Assembly (NCBI GenBank): GCA_000328365.1
Contig: KB307469.1
Span: 27,217 to 91,216, forward strand
Reading direction: 5' to 3'
Length of the DNA: 64,000 bases
Source of the DNA: Capitella teleta
Lineage: Eukaryota > Annelida > Polychaeta > Capitellidae
This document shows, piece by piece, positions 20,394-33,700 of the stretch; within the stretch, counting starts at the first letter, position 1, and every line of letters starts with the position of its first letter. A program made the translations under genes and the position numbers. A model generated the notes under the pieces. It was given only the letters and a program-made list of their open reading frames with translations, had not been told where the DNA came from and did no database searches.

Positions 20394-23300
20394 TTAGTAT
20401 ATTTCACAAGTACTGTTTGACAGAGCGTGAAGCCGGGAAGTTTTTTTGCAGCTGAAGGCGTTGGTGAACTCCTTCATATGACGCAGAGCTCCGTTCAATC
20501 TGAGCAAAAAACGTCAATCGAAAGTAAAAACATCAAACACGCCAATCACCCAACTTACATCGTATCGTATGAGGGTATCCCACGCACCGCTTGCTGATAG
20601 GCAGCTTCATCTGTTCGGATGTAACACTTTGCCTGGCAAGATAGACTATTGATTACTCTACCTTGATTGATTAAGGTGTATTATTACCTGGGCCGCAGAA
20701 GCAAAAAACGCCTGATCAGCATTCAGATTGATCCCCAGTGGCATCTCATCTTCTCCGCTCTTCATCACGTGGCCCTTGTACGCCTGTACATGGGAGATGC
20801 GTTATGGGGATCGTAGAACGTTATGCTTCATATATCGCACCTTGTATGTATTCCTGAGGCCAGCCAGGTACTCTATGACGCGCCATGCTTCTGTGTATCC
20901 ACCTGTGATTTCGACCTTTTTCCGAAGGAAACGTTATAAGATAGAGTATTATCTGCATGAACATAGTTGTTGAAAGCAAATCCGGCTGTGTACATGCAGT
21001 TTTGACTTATGAATTATTTATGAGTTCTTATCTCATGATTTTACCGAATTATACGTTGGTGCAAAGTGCGTATACACCGACCGTTTCGTTGCGACCGTTG
21101 ATGAGGAATGGACCAAGCTGTGCGCCGTCGAAGTAATCCAAGAAGCAAGATCTTCTGGTTGAGTACTCTTCGTCTGAATCATCCGACCACCAATCATAGA
21201 AAGATCCATTCGTCCAAACATATCTCCCTACAACATCAACAAACAGCCAATCCTAATAATTGACTACTTCAAACAATGCTTTCTGACCCATTTCGCTGAT
21301 AGCCACCAAGGCCTCGGCACTTAAAGTGACACCAAGACTACCGTAGTTGAGGGCATGCGGTCTGTCTGGCACATACAGAGGGGCCTGAAGAGCTCCCGCT
21401 GGCACCATCATATGGTTACTGGTCCAGAACATCCAGGGTATCACCTTTAAATGAATGACGTCATTGGTGAGGATGTAATAATGATGACTCACCCCAAACC
21501 CACCAACACCAAGAATGTACTGCCAAGTGTAGTAATCATCATCAGACTGTAACTCCAGAGTGAACAACTCTCGGCGGAATGAATTCAGGTGATACAAGTT
21601 CTTGATGTAGCCATCAGAAATGTCAACCTTTAACTGGTATTCAAACATGATAAGCCAGCTCAATTGCATTATTTCTATGTAAATCAATTACAACTATTTA
21701 CCGCTAAATGGATGCTGTCTAGATGTCGTGGTTCAAAATATGACTCTGGAAACCCAATGGTCATAGTTACCGCTTTCATCTGAGATAATGATAGAATTAA
21801 TAAATACAAAAATATAGAGCGGGGATGTCACCTTCAGCTTAGCTCTCTCTTTTGTGGGCCTATCCATCCAGGTAGCTCCATCAATTGTCGCGTTCACAGA
21901 TTGCATGATGGTTTTCATCATATCAGAAACCTGGTCATATCACCATGGAAACGCTGTGATTAGATCAAGTGGACGATATTACCTCGTTCTTCTTGCGTTT
22001 TCCCACGTGAACATTTAGGAATTCCGCCGCCAAGGCAGGCGCCATTGTTTTCTTCAGCGTGTATACACACGTATCCCAAGTGGCCGGGTACTCTGAGGTA
22101 CCGTACCGAGCATCGCGGTACCGGTAGCTAGCAGCGCGGTACTCCCACGACAGATGAGGGATATACTCGACCAGTACACGCCACACAATGTAGTTGTTGA
22201 GTACTCTGAGCAGAATTGCGTAAGAAAAGTATAGTGTACTTTTTACAATTCAGTGTCTACCTTTTCATGACATGGGATTGACTCTCATTGCGCAGTAAAC
22301 CATCTAGCAGTCGGAAGTACGTCGGATTGCGAAGAAGTACCGTTGAATCACTGTTGATGGCTCCACTCGCGAAATAAGACTTGACGATATTCTGCCACGG
22401 AATCTTTCAAAGTTGAAATAAATTATCCACAAATTAGCCATAATTTATCATGATGTTATTCAGCTTCCAACCATTGAGAAATTTCGCTCGATTTCACGCA
22501 AAGTTGTTTGCAATCGAAAGGCATATCTTTCGTTTGAAATAGCTTGCATGATGAACTGAAAATGTAGTTATTCGTGATCTTATATATACTTATACACTCC
22601 AGTCATTTTGGCCTACCCTGGAGATATTGGACTCCATAAAGTAGGCGTCTTCCACAAATTGTTCAATGCGGTGCGCATGCTCGCTAGCATCCAGCGTTAG
22701 ATTAGCGTCTCTCAATAGCAGATCTCCAACTCTCCGCATGTAGTCCTTATAGGCATCTTGCATCTACATGCACAAGTACATAAACGATGAAATGTACATT
22801 ATTCAAAACATACCCCTGATTTATCATCATCGTGATAATCACGGTAGAACATGGTTAAACCATCATAGCGCACCTGAGAATAATCAAAGCAATTAAGACC
22901 GATGATACAATGGGTAGAGTGCTTTACCTGGGGAACATTGCCATCATCCGAAAAGTAGTGTTCTATGGTCACCGAGAAAAGAGCATCGGCCCGAAGTTCG
23001 GTGTTTGCAGCCTTCAAAGCCCGTTCCATGTCCCAATTGGCACCCTGCCAGTTATTCGGATCCAGAGCCGACCATCCGCCCACCCTGTCGTTGATCAGGC
23101 TCAGAAGCTCCTGCCCCCCGTTTTTTATCCTTCCGTACTCATGAATACACATCTGGAAAAACTGCTTCATCTTTCTTTCAGAACTCCGTTCAGTGTTTCT
23201 TTTGATCGGCGAATCCAGCAGCTCACGAACGCGTAGCTCGTTGTCCTTTTCCACCTGTCGCTCTACATCCACTTCGGAAATTTCCGGAGAGAGCCGAGCT

Positions 23301-23641
23301 TTTTTCTGCCAGCCACCACATGCGAACTTGTAGAAGTCTTCACAAGGATCAACGGTTTGGTCCAGGTTGCTGACTAACCATGCCGCAGACCTCATGCACT
23401 CCGGAGTCATGCAGACCCCAGCGTCTTTGAGCTCGGCGGTCATCTTTTCATTCCAGGTTCCTGATGGTATGCTAATGCTTGGCGCTGGTGGATTTTTTAG
23501 AGCTACCCCTGCTACAGCCCCCAGGGTGAGACATACAACGAAGAGAACTCCCACGAGGAGACCTAGAATCAGAATCAGCCTCTTACCAGAAAGACTACCG
23601 ACTCTATCCGGTAAGATCTGCTCAAGGTCCTCCATCTTCAT
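20394..23641 (-). CDS. Neprilysin-family (M13) type II membrane pseudopeptidase, 15 exons
   Basis: Exons (minus): 23641-22928, 22873-22814, 22763-22617, 22555-22472, 22403-22261, 22205-21983, 21930-21832, 21779-21702, 21633-21493, 21444-21288, 21227-21055, 20915-20841, 20783-20688, 20632-20559, 20499-20394. All join in phase to 789 residues. A short cytoplasmic tail precedes a transmembrane helix (about 22-46) and the M13 N-domain start (CMTPECMRSA...DPCEDFYKFACGGW). The C-domain is recognisable (VPAGALQAPLY, LNYGSLGV, final cysteine as in CEVW, here CEIY). The zinc motif HExxH is AEALV (about 606-610), so both His ligands are lost. GENIAD is GVYALC, losing the third ligand. NAYY is IPWM, and the DPHSP...R region is GIPSYD. 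It therefore cannot be a normal zinc peptidase; a binding, scaffold or decoy role is inferred. Exon 10 uses a non-standard donor (ATGG|gtcaga), chosen because it restores the family alignment exactly. Fourteen short introns (48-139 bp) and an uninterrupted frame argue for a functional gene. Confidence 0.9.
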
Positions 23642-24835
23642 GATGCTGTTGTGAGAAGTGCATATGGGACCATTTGAGATGAGCGAAGCTTTAAAGTAGA
23701 TTATAATGATCAAAGGTTGATTGGAATGAATGCATCACACCTCCTAATTAAAAGGCTTCGATTGCATTTTGATTGTGGACACGTAATTGATACTCTGTTG
23801 TTTTATGCAAAACTTTGGAAATACATTAGGATACAGTACGGATTGATACCCAAGGTTGAGCATTTTTTGTTTACGTCAGTGCAAATAGAGCATAAAACGT
23901 TTCAGCTGATTCTAGATTAAAAGGATATCTGGTTTGTATATTACATGTAGACAATAATTCCTGTATGACTTAAATTTTAAGTATTAAACTCTTCGTTGGC
24001 AAGTGTTTCTCTAACAACACTAATTATAATTCATAATAATAGTTCCGCATTGTAACATGTTATTACCTGAAAAGCCACGTATCGCCGACTAATTATACGC
24101 GGCCATGTGTCGCAGAGGCAGAACATGACGCCGTATCAAACAGGAACTCTTAATGCATAAGTCTCTTGTCCATTCCAGGAGGGAATTGTCCTTTCTTATT
24201 TGAAGCCAATTGTTGTGATGATCGAGTCGCCCCGAGAGGAAGAGTCCCCAATATTAGCAAAGGGGTCAGGGAAGGTGTGAAATGGGAGAGAATTTGAGAA
24301 GAAAGGAAGGTGAAGGGGCAACGAACCAGAAAAGGGGAAGGATTTACCAAAAGCTCCCAACAACGAAGCGCAGAATGACCCGATTTCCAGGAATTACATG
24401 CTCCACAAAGCACCGCATACAACGCCATAACTTGTTCCTCTCAATGATGGTTTAGTATACGTGTGGTTTGATTGCTTGGCTTTGCTGCAGGCATTCCGTG
24501 GAATTGATATACTGGCAATTCTAACACAGGGAACTTCAATTGCACTGCTATTCATTTAGGCAAGTGCATGCATATACTTATGATATGCATGTACAAATTT
24601 TTCATTCAGCGTGTACCAGTAGGTACGACGTTTTAAGAACACAGACAATTTAGACTTATGCAAATGAAATTTAGACTTATGCAAATGGGTGTGATAATAG
24701 CCCTTCCCTCGGGGTTTAAATTCAAACCAGCGTCGGTCTCTGGGAGGAAATCGTTTCCACAGCCCAAAAAGAGCCGATTGCATGCGCCCCATAACAGGAC
24801 GCAAATTCATTTTACCATGTCTTGGTTTTCATGTG
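23642..24835. other. Intergenic, upstream of the M13-like gene
   Basis: The first part should contain the promoter and 5' UTR of the minus-strand M13-like gene. A purine/pyrimidine-biased patch at 24170-24430 yields an antisense frame with no domain. A duplicated ATGCAAAT segment is listed separately. No other gene was recognised. Confidence 0.4.
24647..24687. repeat. 21-bp tandem duplication carrying two ATGCAAAT octamers
   Basis: The unit AATTTAGACTTATGCAAATG occurs twice with a 21-bp period. Each copy contains ATGCAAAT (24658-24665 and 24679-24686), the consensus octamer of POU/Oct factors. It lies 1 kb upstream of the M13-like gene. A regulatory role is only a possibility. Confidence 0.6.
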
Positions 24836-25042
24836 GGGGCTAAAGTCTATCGTATGCCGACCGTGCGGGTTGAGGTCACGGCTTGAGACCCAAGGTGGGC
24901 CACGAGCATCATGATTGTGTATTACAATTACAAGTCGTAATCATTATAATTAACGGTCCCAGTCCCGGGCTTATGTACTGGCACCCATATCAGCCGATTG
25001 GGTTGGATGGTATCGTAAAACACAATCAGGCCTCATGCATGC
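24836..25042 (+). mobile_element. tRNA-derived SINE, family 1, copy 2 (5'-truncated)
   Basis: Matches the body of 14524-14877 from TATGCCGACCGTG through the ATCATGATTGTG block and the later CCCAGTCCCGGGCTTATGTA region. It lacks the box A part and has an internal deletion relative to copy 1, so it is a decayed fragment. Confidence 0.55.
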
Positions 25043-25437
25043 AGTAGGTTTCATCATAGTTGCATGAACCAATAATTAATAAATTAATTGATGTTGATTA
25101 ATTAATTAATTGTCAGAATTGTAGTTTATGGTTGTGAAACTTGAGAATATAATTCATAATTGCAGGAGCTAGCGATCACTACAATTAAGTATTAGCGCCC
25201 CCAAAAGATGTCCCACATGTTATGCTTCCTTTGGGAGATTTACTTCTAACATTTTGTTTACAGAACTGTTCTTTAATTAGCTTGAATTAAAACTACTGAT
25301 ATAGACTAATATCAGCACAGATCAGTGAGATCATCATGCTTGAATCATGATCAACTGTCAAATCTTTAGACCATTATTTGCTGTTATCTTCCAACTTATC
25401 CTTTAGGAGCTAGATGATATAAGTTTTGAAAGCTATA

Positions 25438-26409
25438 CAGAGTGAACCAAAAGTAGTCTATATATACCCCATGTTAGAGATTTAAAGGCTTTTGAATGGA
25501 ACTGCATTTTTCCAAGAAAGTGTTACAAAACGGGTCACAGTGTAAAATCTATGCAAATCTCAGAGAAATAAATATCTAGTATGGATAGCTTAACATTTCA
25601 TACTGCAATTCATATAATTTTAAATTCAATTTTGTCGACTTTAATGCCGATTTAGCTCAATCAAAAAAGTGCACCCAACATTCGGCGATATTTTTATTAT
25701 TTTTCCTTTCAGCCCCTGACCATGGATCAGCATCATTTGGATGCCCAAATAAGGTATCGCTCTCGTGATCGAGTATAGGCCTTACAGTGCATACTAATGG
25801 GAATGCATCGTACATTGCAAATTGACTGTCGGGATGGTGGAGGTGTTGCAATGAATGTATTATTTCGCGAAGTAAAATGCTCACTAAAATCAACGTTTTT
25901 CACTGGAAAGTACGATGCTGCGCAGCGAGCGGCGAATGGCAGAAAATGCGCGCGAAATATTCTGTTTTTGGCGCCGGTCGTTTATATCGTACGCTTTATT
26001 CATTATATTCGTGCATCAAATACTGTTATTCTAAAATTACTATTATAGGATGAGCGAACTATATTCTATTGTTTGTGAGTGTTGTTGTTGAGATTGTAGC
26101 ACTAATGTTTATCTACTAAAAGCAAAACAAAGCAGATAATTTGTACTGCAGCGCCACGCAACAGATCACATTCCATAATGCTGGTTCAAGGGCCCACTTG
26201 ATTACGCGCACACAGAAGCTCCCCGCGATAACTTATCACTCGCATTTAAATGTTTCTCTTTCATTCAAAATTAACATTTGATTTGATTTCTTTGCATAAA
26301 TGGATGCATAATAACCTGGTCAATCCTTATTAGGTTTTTTTTTAACAATGGATAAAATGTAAAGGTTTGGTTTTAACATGGAGTAGATAGACACTTTTGG
26401 CCCACTCTA
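25438..26409 (-). mobile_element. Inverted-repeat DNA transposon (MITE-like), copy 1, longest
   Basis: Left end CAGAGTGAACCAAAAGTAGT pairs with right end sequence that reads TAGAGTGGGCCAAAAGTGTC in reverse complement. TA dinucleotides flank both ends, as for Tc1/mariner-type elements. The order of internal landmarks (the GAAAGTGTTACAAAACGGGT block, then an ACCATGGATCAGCATC-like block) shows it lies opposite to the copies at 51793 and 57985. At 972 bp no transposase frame was recognised, so it is probably non-autonomous. It is old, judging from divergence between copies. Confidence 0.75.
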
Positions 26410-27420
26410 TATAAGTACATATCGCTCAAACCTGAAAGTGTGCATATGTACATGTACTATAGCTATTATCATTTTATATTCATTATACATGTATATATCA
26501 TCATAATAATTATATTCTTTATTGCACTATAAGAGTGGGTTCAATCCTCTATTCCAGTCCTCCTATACGAGTCACTATTGCAATCTCGGATTGCAATTTG
26601 CAAGAACCTGGTTGAGAGTATCAAAATCTGATATTCGTACAGGAATCTGATGATTTGACCTTTCGGGTATCCGATATCCGACCTGAATTCTGGTATACCA
26701 GTAGTTCAAGACAGGTGGGTGATAATGCCGTTATTGCATTTGACCTCCTCGTGCAATGTCATTATGAATTATCGCTCGTTCAGGACAGGGAACTATGACG
26801 AACAGAAGGCATCCGTTTGTTGGGAGATTTAGTAAACTTTTGCTATGCATCCACTACGTACACACATGAACGAAAACCAACCAGTACCAGGGTACCAGCT
26901 CTGCAGCATGGATAGGCCTACCATAATATGCATGTAGTTGTACATGCAGTACCTTTACCAGTTGGAATGCCAAAGCATCAGTCCAAGATAATGTGGAATG
27001 CGACGTAAAGTTACGCAACTTCTAAGCGAGAATCACTGTAAATGCAACTTGAATAAACTGAAGGACCTGGCTTGTAGGCAGGTGGACTCGATGGTCAGAC
27101 CCTTGGAGTTCGTCTCATATAATGATCGAGTGTCATGTTGTAAAATTCCCGCCCACATTTCGCAAATGACAGGAAGAGATGTGTCCCGAGTGGATAAGTA
27201 GATTATGTCCACGACAGAAGGCGAACTCTTGGTATATAGTTATATAGAAAGTGGTATAATTCTGAAATCAAGCTTTGAGGAGGATGTAACTGCAGGGCAT
27301 CTAATCCGGGATTAATCATGTTTACTGTAACTCGAATAACCTGAGGCAATTGTCAATGTAAGATTATTAACTTCCTGTGTAAAGGATAATCTGATTGCAT
27401 AATTACGAACAGATATGCTT
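26410..27420. other. Intergenic, nothing recognised
   Basis: AT-rich sequence between the transposon copy and the (TG)n tract. No gene, RNA or repeat family was recognised. Confidence 0.4.
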
Positions 27421-27486
27421 CCTATGAGGTGTGGGTGTGGGGTGAGGGTGTGTGTGAGGGGGTGTGTGCGTGTTTGAGTGTGTGAT

Positions 27487-27607
<121 letters not shown>

Positions 27608-27702
27608 TGGTGTGTGCGATGGTGGGCGTGTGTGTGTGACGGTGTATGTGTGTATGAGAGAGAAGGAGAGGGAGAACGAGAGAGAGGGAGAAAGAGAGAG
27701 AG

Positions 27703-30700
27703 TTGCCAGAGGTGAAGCTGTTTGGTTTAGTTGACCCCTGCCATGCGCATGCGTGTACCTCAAATGACTCATTGGGCAGGTGTGGCCGGGTACTCTCCAG
27801 CGAAAACTCCACATAGATGCTCGACCGACCGACCACATATTTACACGTTTGCGTATTTTTAAACGTGCGAGGTTTCAAAGAATTATCGTGGATATATACA
27901 AGATTTGCAAATGAGCGACCAAGTAGCCAGACAAGCAAACAATGAGCTCCATCTGGCAAAATTGTCAAATCAACCAATTAATAAGCGAACATTGAATTGC
28001 CATCTGCGCTTGAGCTTCGTCTGAAATGGAAAGAACGGATGATCGAAGTCGGAATCGAAGAGGAATCAAAGTCAAGAGAGCATGATCAAAGAGAAGACGG
28101 GCTTAATTGGTAGAAGATCAAAGGAACTAGCGATGTAATTCGTTCTTATCTAACCACCGGAGCTGCCTCTCAGGAAATCAGAGTCCTAGCCGCCTTCCTT
28201 CGCCATCCTGTCAGCTGTTCCAGGATTCCACTGAGCCGATGATTTGTGTTGTTCATTGTAGGTATTTAGCAGTGAAACCTTGTTGTTATGAAACACGATC
28301 CTCAACGAAGCGAGTTCGTATTTATTATGTTACATTTCATTACAAATGCAAGATTATAATTATTAATTGTAATGTTATTGCTCAATGATGAGGTGTAATT
28401 TAGTGTTGAGTAGGGGAGGTCTTTCAAATGCAGGAGGACATTGCTGTTTAGCTGGAATTTCGGGTAATTTTGATAATCGGGGCTCGTATCCATTTACAGT
28501 GCAGTTTTCGTATCATTAGTGATTAGCGTAAGGCTGTTATTGAACAAATGTATCACTTAAAGATTAAAACAAGCTGTCCGTGTACCCAGATATCAATTAC
28601 AACGTCCAGGTGATATCAATGTATACATTGGTATACCAAGAATTTGGATGTTTTTGTACCATGACCTGGAGATTCCGACAAATAACAACGCTTGTTTAGT
28701 ATATATGCAGGTACGCGAAGGTCGAATCCAAGGAGGTCTTTTCAGTTTCTATCAACCTAAGTTCCCTTTGTATAGTCTATATAGAATACAATTAATCTTA
28801 AACTAAGATAAATAAACCAAAGATCCCAATTTAGCAATGCTTGTGAATCTCACAAGAACCGCCGACCACCAGAGAGGAACAGGAGCTAATTGCATCTTTC
28901 ACCAAGAAAGCAAACATTGCGGGTGCTGACGTTTCCAATGATCCACCTGCCGACCTCACAAACAAGAACAGTCTACAGTTAAAGAGCCTGCTCTCCTGGG
29001 GCGATCAAAGCGTGCAATAGATGCCTGAAGGGTTGAAGTTGCAAGACATGACCGCATTCCCTTGAAATTCCCACGCTTGGGACAAGAAAGAGGAAGATGC
29101 CTTGCAACTGATGCTCATCTGACTCGATTTTCTCATCTTGTCCCGATGAGAACAAGGTAAGCGATCCTCCTTTTTTTTCTCTTCCACTTGTTTTTTTCTT
29201 TTCGCAACATTTGTTTGCGATGCATCCGCGCAATTGGCGCGTCAGTAAGCGGTGCCGCTGAGGTGGTCTGCAAAGAAGATTATAATTGGACCCCACACCG
29301 CTGATTCGTCGTTTTGATGCTGCATCGATTAAACAAAGAGTTTTAAAGGTGGTCAGTTGACCTGCGCGCATCATAATGTTACCGAATACAAAGCTGCATG
29401 TGCGGTGATGCCGTATTTTTATGTCTAAAATTCATTCAATCACAGCATACATATCCCTACTTTTTTAAACAACGCTTGGATGGAGAATGTACTGGACCTT
29501 AAACCAGAAACACGAACTGCATGATTACCTGTTCATAATAAAAGCAACACTGCACCTGGATGTCCTGCACACTCGTCAATTGTATCTAGAATGCGCTCTC
29601 GAGTATCAGCTAATTTAGTTGGAGGCATTGGGCAGGGTTAAACCTGGATTTTCATGACAATAAATTCCCTCACTAGGTAAAAGTCTGCCCCTGAAGAAGG
29701 GATTTTATGCAACGACCTACAGCATGCATGCCACAAAATCCGCATGCCAGATCGGAATATCGACTGATGACAAAGACAAACAAAAATCCACGAAAGACAT
29801 TTTGTACTCGGATCACTCCATCATTCAGTGAGCATGCATTGTGGGGGACAAAACAGACCCCTCTCGTTAGGCAATCCCTGCTCGTAATGAACCTGAGCTC
29901 ATTAGCAAAAGACCTTTCTCTCTTTATTTTTTTTTCTTTCTCGTTCCATCTCTTGTCATTTATCAGTAGCCTCCCAAACCCTGGGAGAGAATCGACCTAG
30001 ATGTGTAGACGGATGTGAAGAGATTTAGGGCTCGGGTGTGGAGTGGTCCGTACCCAGGGACCTTGGTGGGAGGTGAGTAGAGCCCTGCGCTGGCATCAGG
30101 CGTGACTTTGGCACTCGACAGGACGTGAGAAAAGGGGCAGGTGTCCGTTAAGACGAATATCCCTGGCTCGTGGCTTTAATTTTTCATGGAGCTCGAACGC
30201 AGCTGAGGGGCAGGCTATCCCTCTACTGCTCTCCACTCCCAGCAATCAATGACAATTACTTACGAGTTGGAATCTATGTAGTCCTGGTAACACGGTTCAC
30301 ATTTCAAAGATAAATTCCAAGAAACATTCTGATTGTATAATCATCTGCACCTAGATTAATAATTAATTATCGAGGTGAGATTGAATACCCTGGATGGCCA
30401 AGCGTAGCAGCCAGGGTAACCCAAATGTCAGCTTCAAATGGTGTATTAATAGCTGATAACCATAAAAAGAGCTCACACCAGGCACATGGTATGCCTATAA
30501 CTGTGTAATTCTATTCTTGTTCGTTATTGATTCGCAGAATAGAATTAGCTGCTAAAAATGGGCACGGTGCAGCAGAGAAACCTTGGAATACTTGAGATCC
30601 AGGTTCCATAACCAGGTCAAGGAAACCCCGTCCGTTTGATGTTCCAGGGTGAATGATGTAACTCTAATTTTATAAATACACGCATGTGAAATCTTTCCTA

Positions 30701-33700
30701 CAAAGGTGTCATCGATGTTTCAGATGAACTGAACAAGCAACCCAGCACCTATGCTTGTAAGCAGCGCTCGTTTCGCCGCTGATATAAAACAGATCCAACT
30801 GCGTGCCTTAGGAGAGTCCTTCTACATGCTTTTATTCTCCCAAAGGACTGCTTCGAGTCTGAGGAGAATTTTATGACATAGTGAGCGATAATGGATCGAA
30901 AACATTCTAAGAATGGGCATTAAGAAAATTGCCGACTTGTCGAAGATGACAAATGATTACCGAATAATCTACAATTGTGCGTGTTGGATCCTTTAGTGCC
31001 CATTGCGTTTAGCCAATAAGGAGGAGTCGAAGAGTGCATCAGATGGCATCAATGGCTAAACATGGCAGCCAAGAATCGGTTTGTTCGACAGCCAGGAAAT
31101 CTCCGCGAATCGCGCTGTCAGTTCTCTGTTTACGCTCGATACTTTCTGTGGGGAGAATGCTCCGCTCCCAGATGTGCAAGAAGCCTGCATTCTGAGCACC
31201 GATGCCGCGACCATTTTTCAGCGATTTCATGCTCTGTTTCGCAGCGTTATGTGTTTCCAATGGGTTGAAGAGGAATTTCCGTTCGTTCGACCAACGCGAG
31301 AAGGGATTGTTGGACAGGGCGCCATCTTAATCAAGATCAATCGTTGTTCAGGCAAAATATGAGACAAAAACTCGTAGATCAAACGTCGTTAGGAGGTCTG
31401 TTGTTCGAGATAGATGACCCGCTCGGCCGGCGCTCACCCCGCGACAGACTTCTGTGGCTGAGCGCTAACAAGCGCGTCATTGTGGGGTTAAGGTTCATCC
31501 CCATGGCAACCAAATAAGTGATCACCCATAACAACGTCGCCTCATTATACCCAAACCCCATCCAATTATATAATTATGAGATTTTTATCACTCTGATTCC
31601 AAAAAATCCAATTTGCTGGAATAATGATTGACCGTTGATTTACTGAACATATTGCTCTCTTTGATTCAGTATTTGCAAATGGTTTGCCATTCATTCCTCA
31701 CTTAACTAGGTCTTATGTAAACTCTTAATCAGTTTTCGCGTTCGATCATTGGATGCTTGTTTATCCTATCGATTGAGGCGATTGCTTCAGCGCCAACTGG
31801 CCCTTGTTGTCTCTCAGACGTTCGGTGTCCAAGTTCCCTTGAGCCCCATCTATAGCCCACACCAGTGCAAGATCTCGCGAGGAAACAAGAGATTTAGCGA
31901 GATCCCGCGGGAATACCATCTGGGAGGCATTGTCTCCCATACGAAAACGATTAATAATAAAATGGATGTGGTTCGGAATACCACGGCTTCCAAAAAAACT
32001 ACCACTGTCTAAAGTTGATGGCCAAAGATTCGAGTTCTGTGCGGGTACGTATTCAAGCTATTGTAAATAACTAAGCAAAGCATTTAATTCAATCGAATAA
32101 ATTATTTAAATCAATTTGCAGGAAAAATGCATCTATTGATTATGCATTTAATGTATCATACTTAATACTATAACAGTTAATGTACAAAATGCAATACCAA
32201 TGTTGATATAGATTTGCATAAATAATTGTGAATATGGTGGGATCCATGTGAGCGATTCGTATGCAGCACATATGATGTTCATTAAGATAAACGGTACGAA
32301 TTTCTCTCTCCCGGCCATTTGTCATTGTCTGATATGGCTGCAAATGATTCCCGGATGAAACGAGTGAAGAATGCCGCTAATTTCTTTGCAAATAAATAAA
32401 TCCATATTTTGAGAGCCGTCCGATTTACACCCGGTTGAGCCGATCTGCGAAAAGAAATGTTCTGAAGAAAACACGTTACGCGATTAATGAAGCCTTATAT
32501 ATTTTCCGGGTGCGTTCGTAGCATTTTCAACCCTGAACGCAGCAGCATGGGTATAATGAACCGAAATTTCGATGAACACGCCCAAGGTCAAGCAGTGCCC
32601 GGATTGAATAGAATGATTGACACTTTGTTCCCATGGAAACGAAACCACGATTCGAAAGTGATAAATCACGTACGTTATTCAAGTATGATAAATTGAAGAC
32701 ACTGTGATTGATGGCTTTCGCTATTCAAAGGATTATAATTAATGCAGTTGATATTGCACCAGGTGAACTAGACCGAGGGCAAGACAGCCAAGACCAATTG
32801 TTCGTTTCACTAGAAATTGGATGTTAATTAAGATGACGATCAGTTTCGGCTTTCGTTGCATGGTCTACCACCTGTGGCAAGCATTGAATGCAAAGCTTCC
32901 TTGTTCGTCTGAGTCGAGTTGAATTGCAGGCAGTGCATGTCATAGTTGGTCATTGCACTGTAAGATACTGTTGCTGAGCTCATCTACTATATTCCTTGCC
33001 ACTTAGGTACACCTGTTGTATAATCTCCTTACGCGGAGAGAAGAACACCGTTTGCTCACTTCATTTATTGAATCAGTCGGAACCACGTGACATTCACCTC
33101 ATCGCCGGTTGGCTAGAAGTGACGTTGGGTGGTTCAGATGGGACTTCCGTTCTATTCCTCGGATGTTTCAGCTGCTAATGAGAACCGCCAAACAAACCGG
33201 TTTCTTCGCGCAAAAGGGCGCCAATGAATGTGTCGCATTGTCGTCGGGTTCTTTCCTTCAGGCATCAAACAATCGAAAGTCGAGCTTCATCTTACAAGCT
33301 TACATTGATCAATGGAACATCAGGGTTTTACCCGCTTCACAGGAGCATCGTGCTCCGCGGCAGGAGACGAAGTCTAAGGCATTGCTCCCGGCGAAGAAGC
33401 CGCTGTTTCAGATGTCAAAGGTCGATTGACAATGACACCCTTCCGGCTCAACTCCGGACTCATTCCACGCGTATCTAGGTCATGATATGCATGAAACCAA
33501 ACTTCTTAGACCATCATTTTGAGTTTCCGCATTTTTGTTCATCGCATGTGTTATGATATTGATAAAACACTCCATTGAGGTGTACTGCGTGGAAATCAAT
33601 TACGTCGTATTTACGAAGTCATCAATAATTGTAAAGCGAAATAGAAAAGAAGATCGATTATCTTAGATGACAAAGAATGCTTCTCCTTCTCATTGCTGTG

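Noticed and set aside
21033-21221. Alternative open frame for M13-like exon 11 (donor at GAA|gtagtc in exon 10)
   Set aside because: The alternative junction gives a frame with no family similarity; the ATGG|gtcaga donor yields GRYVWTNGSFYDWW, which fits the M13 alignment exactly.
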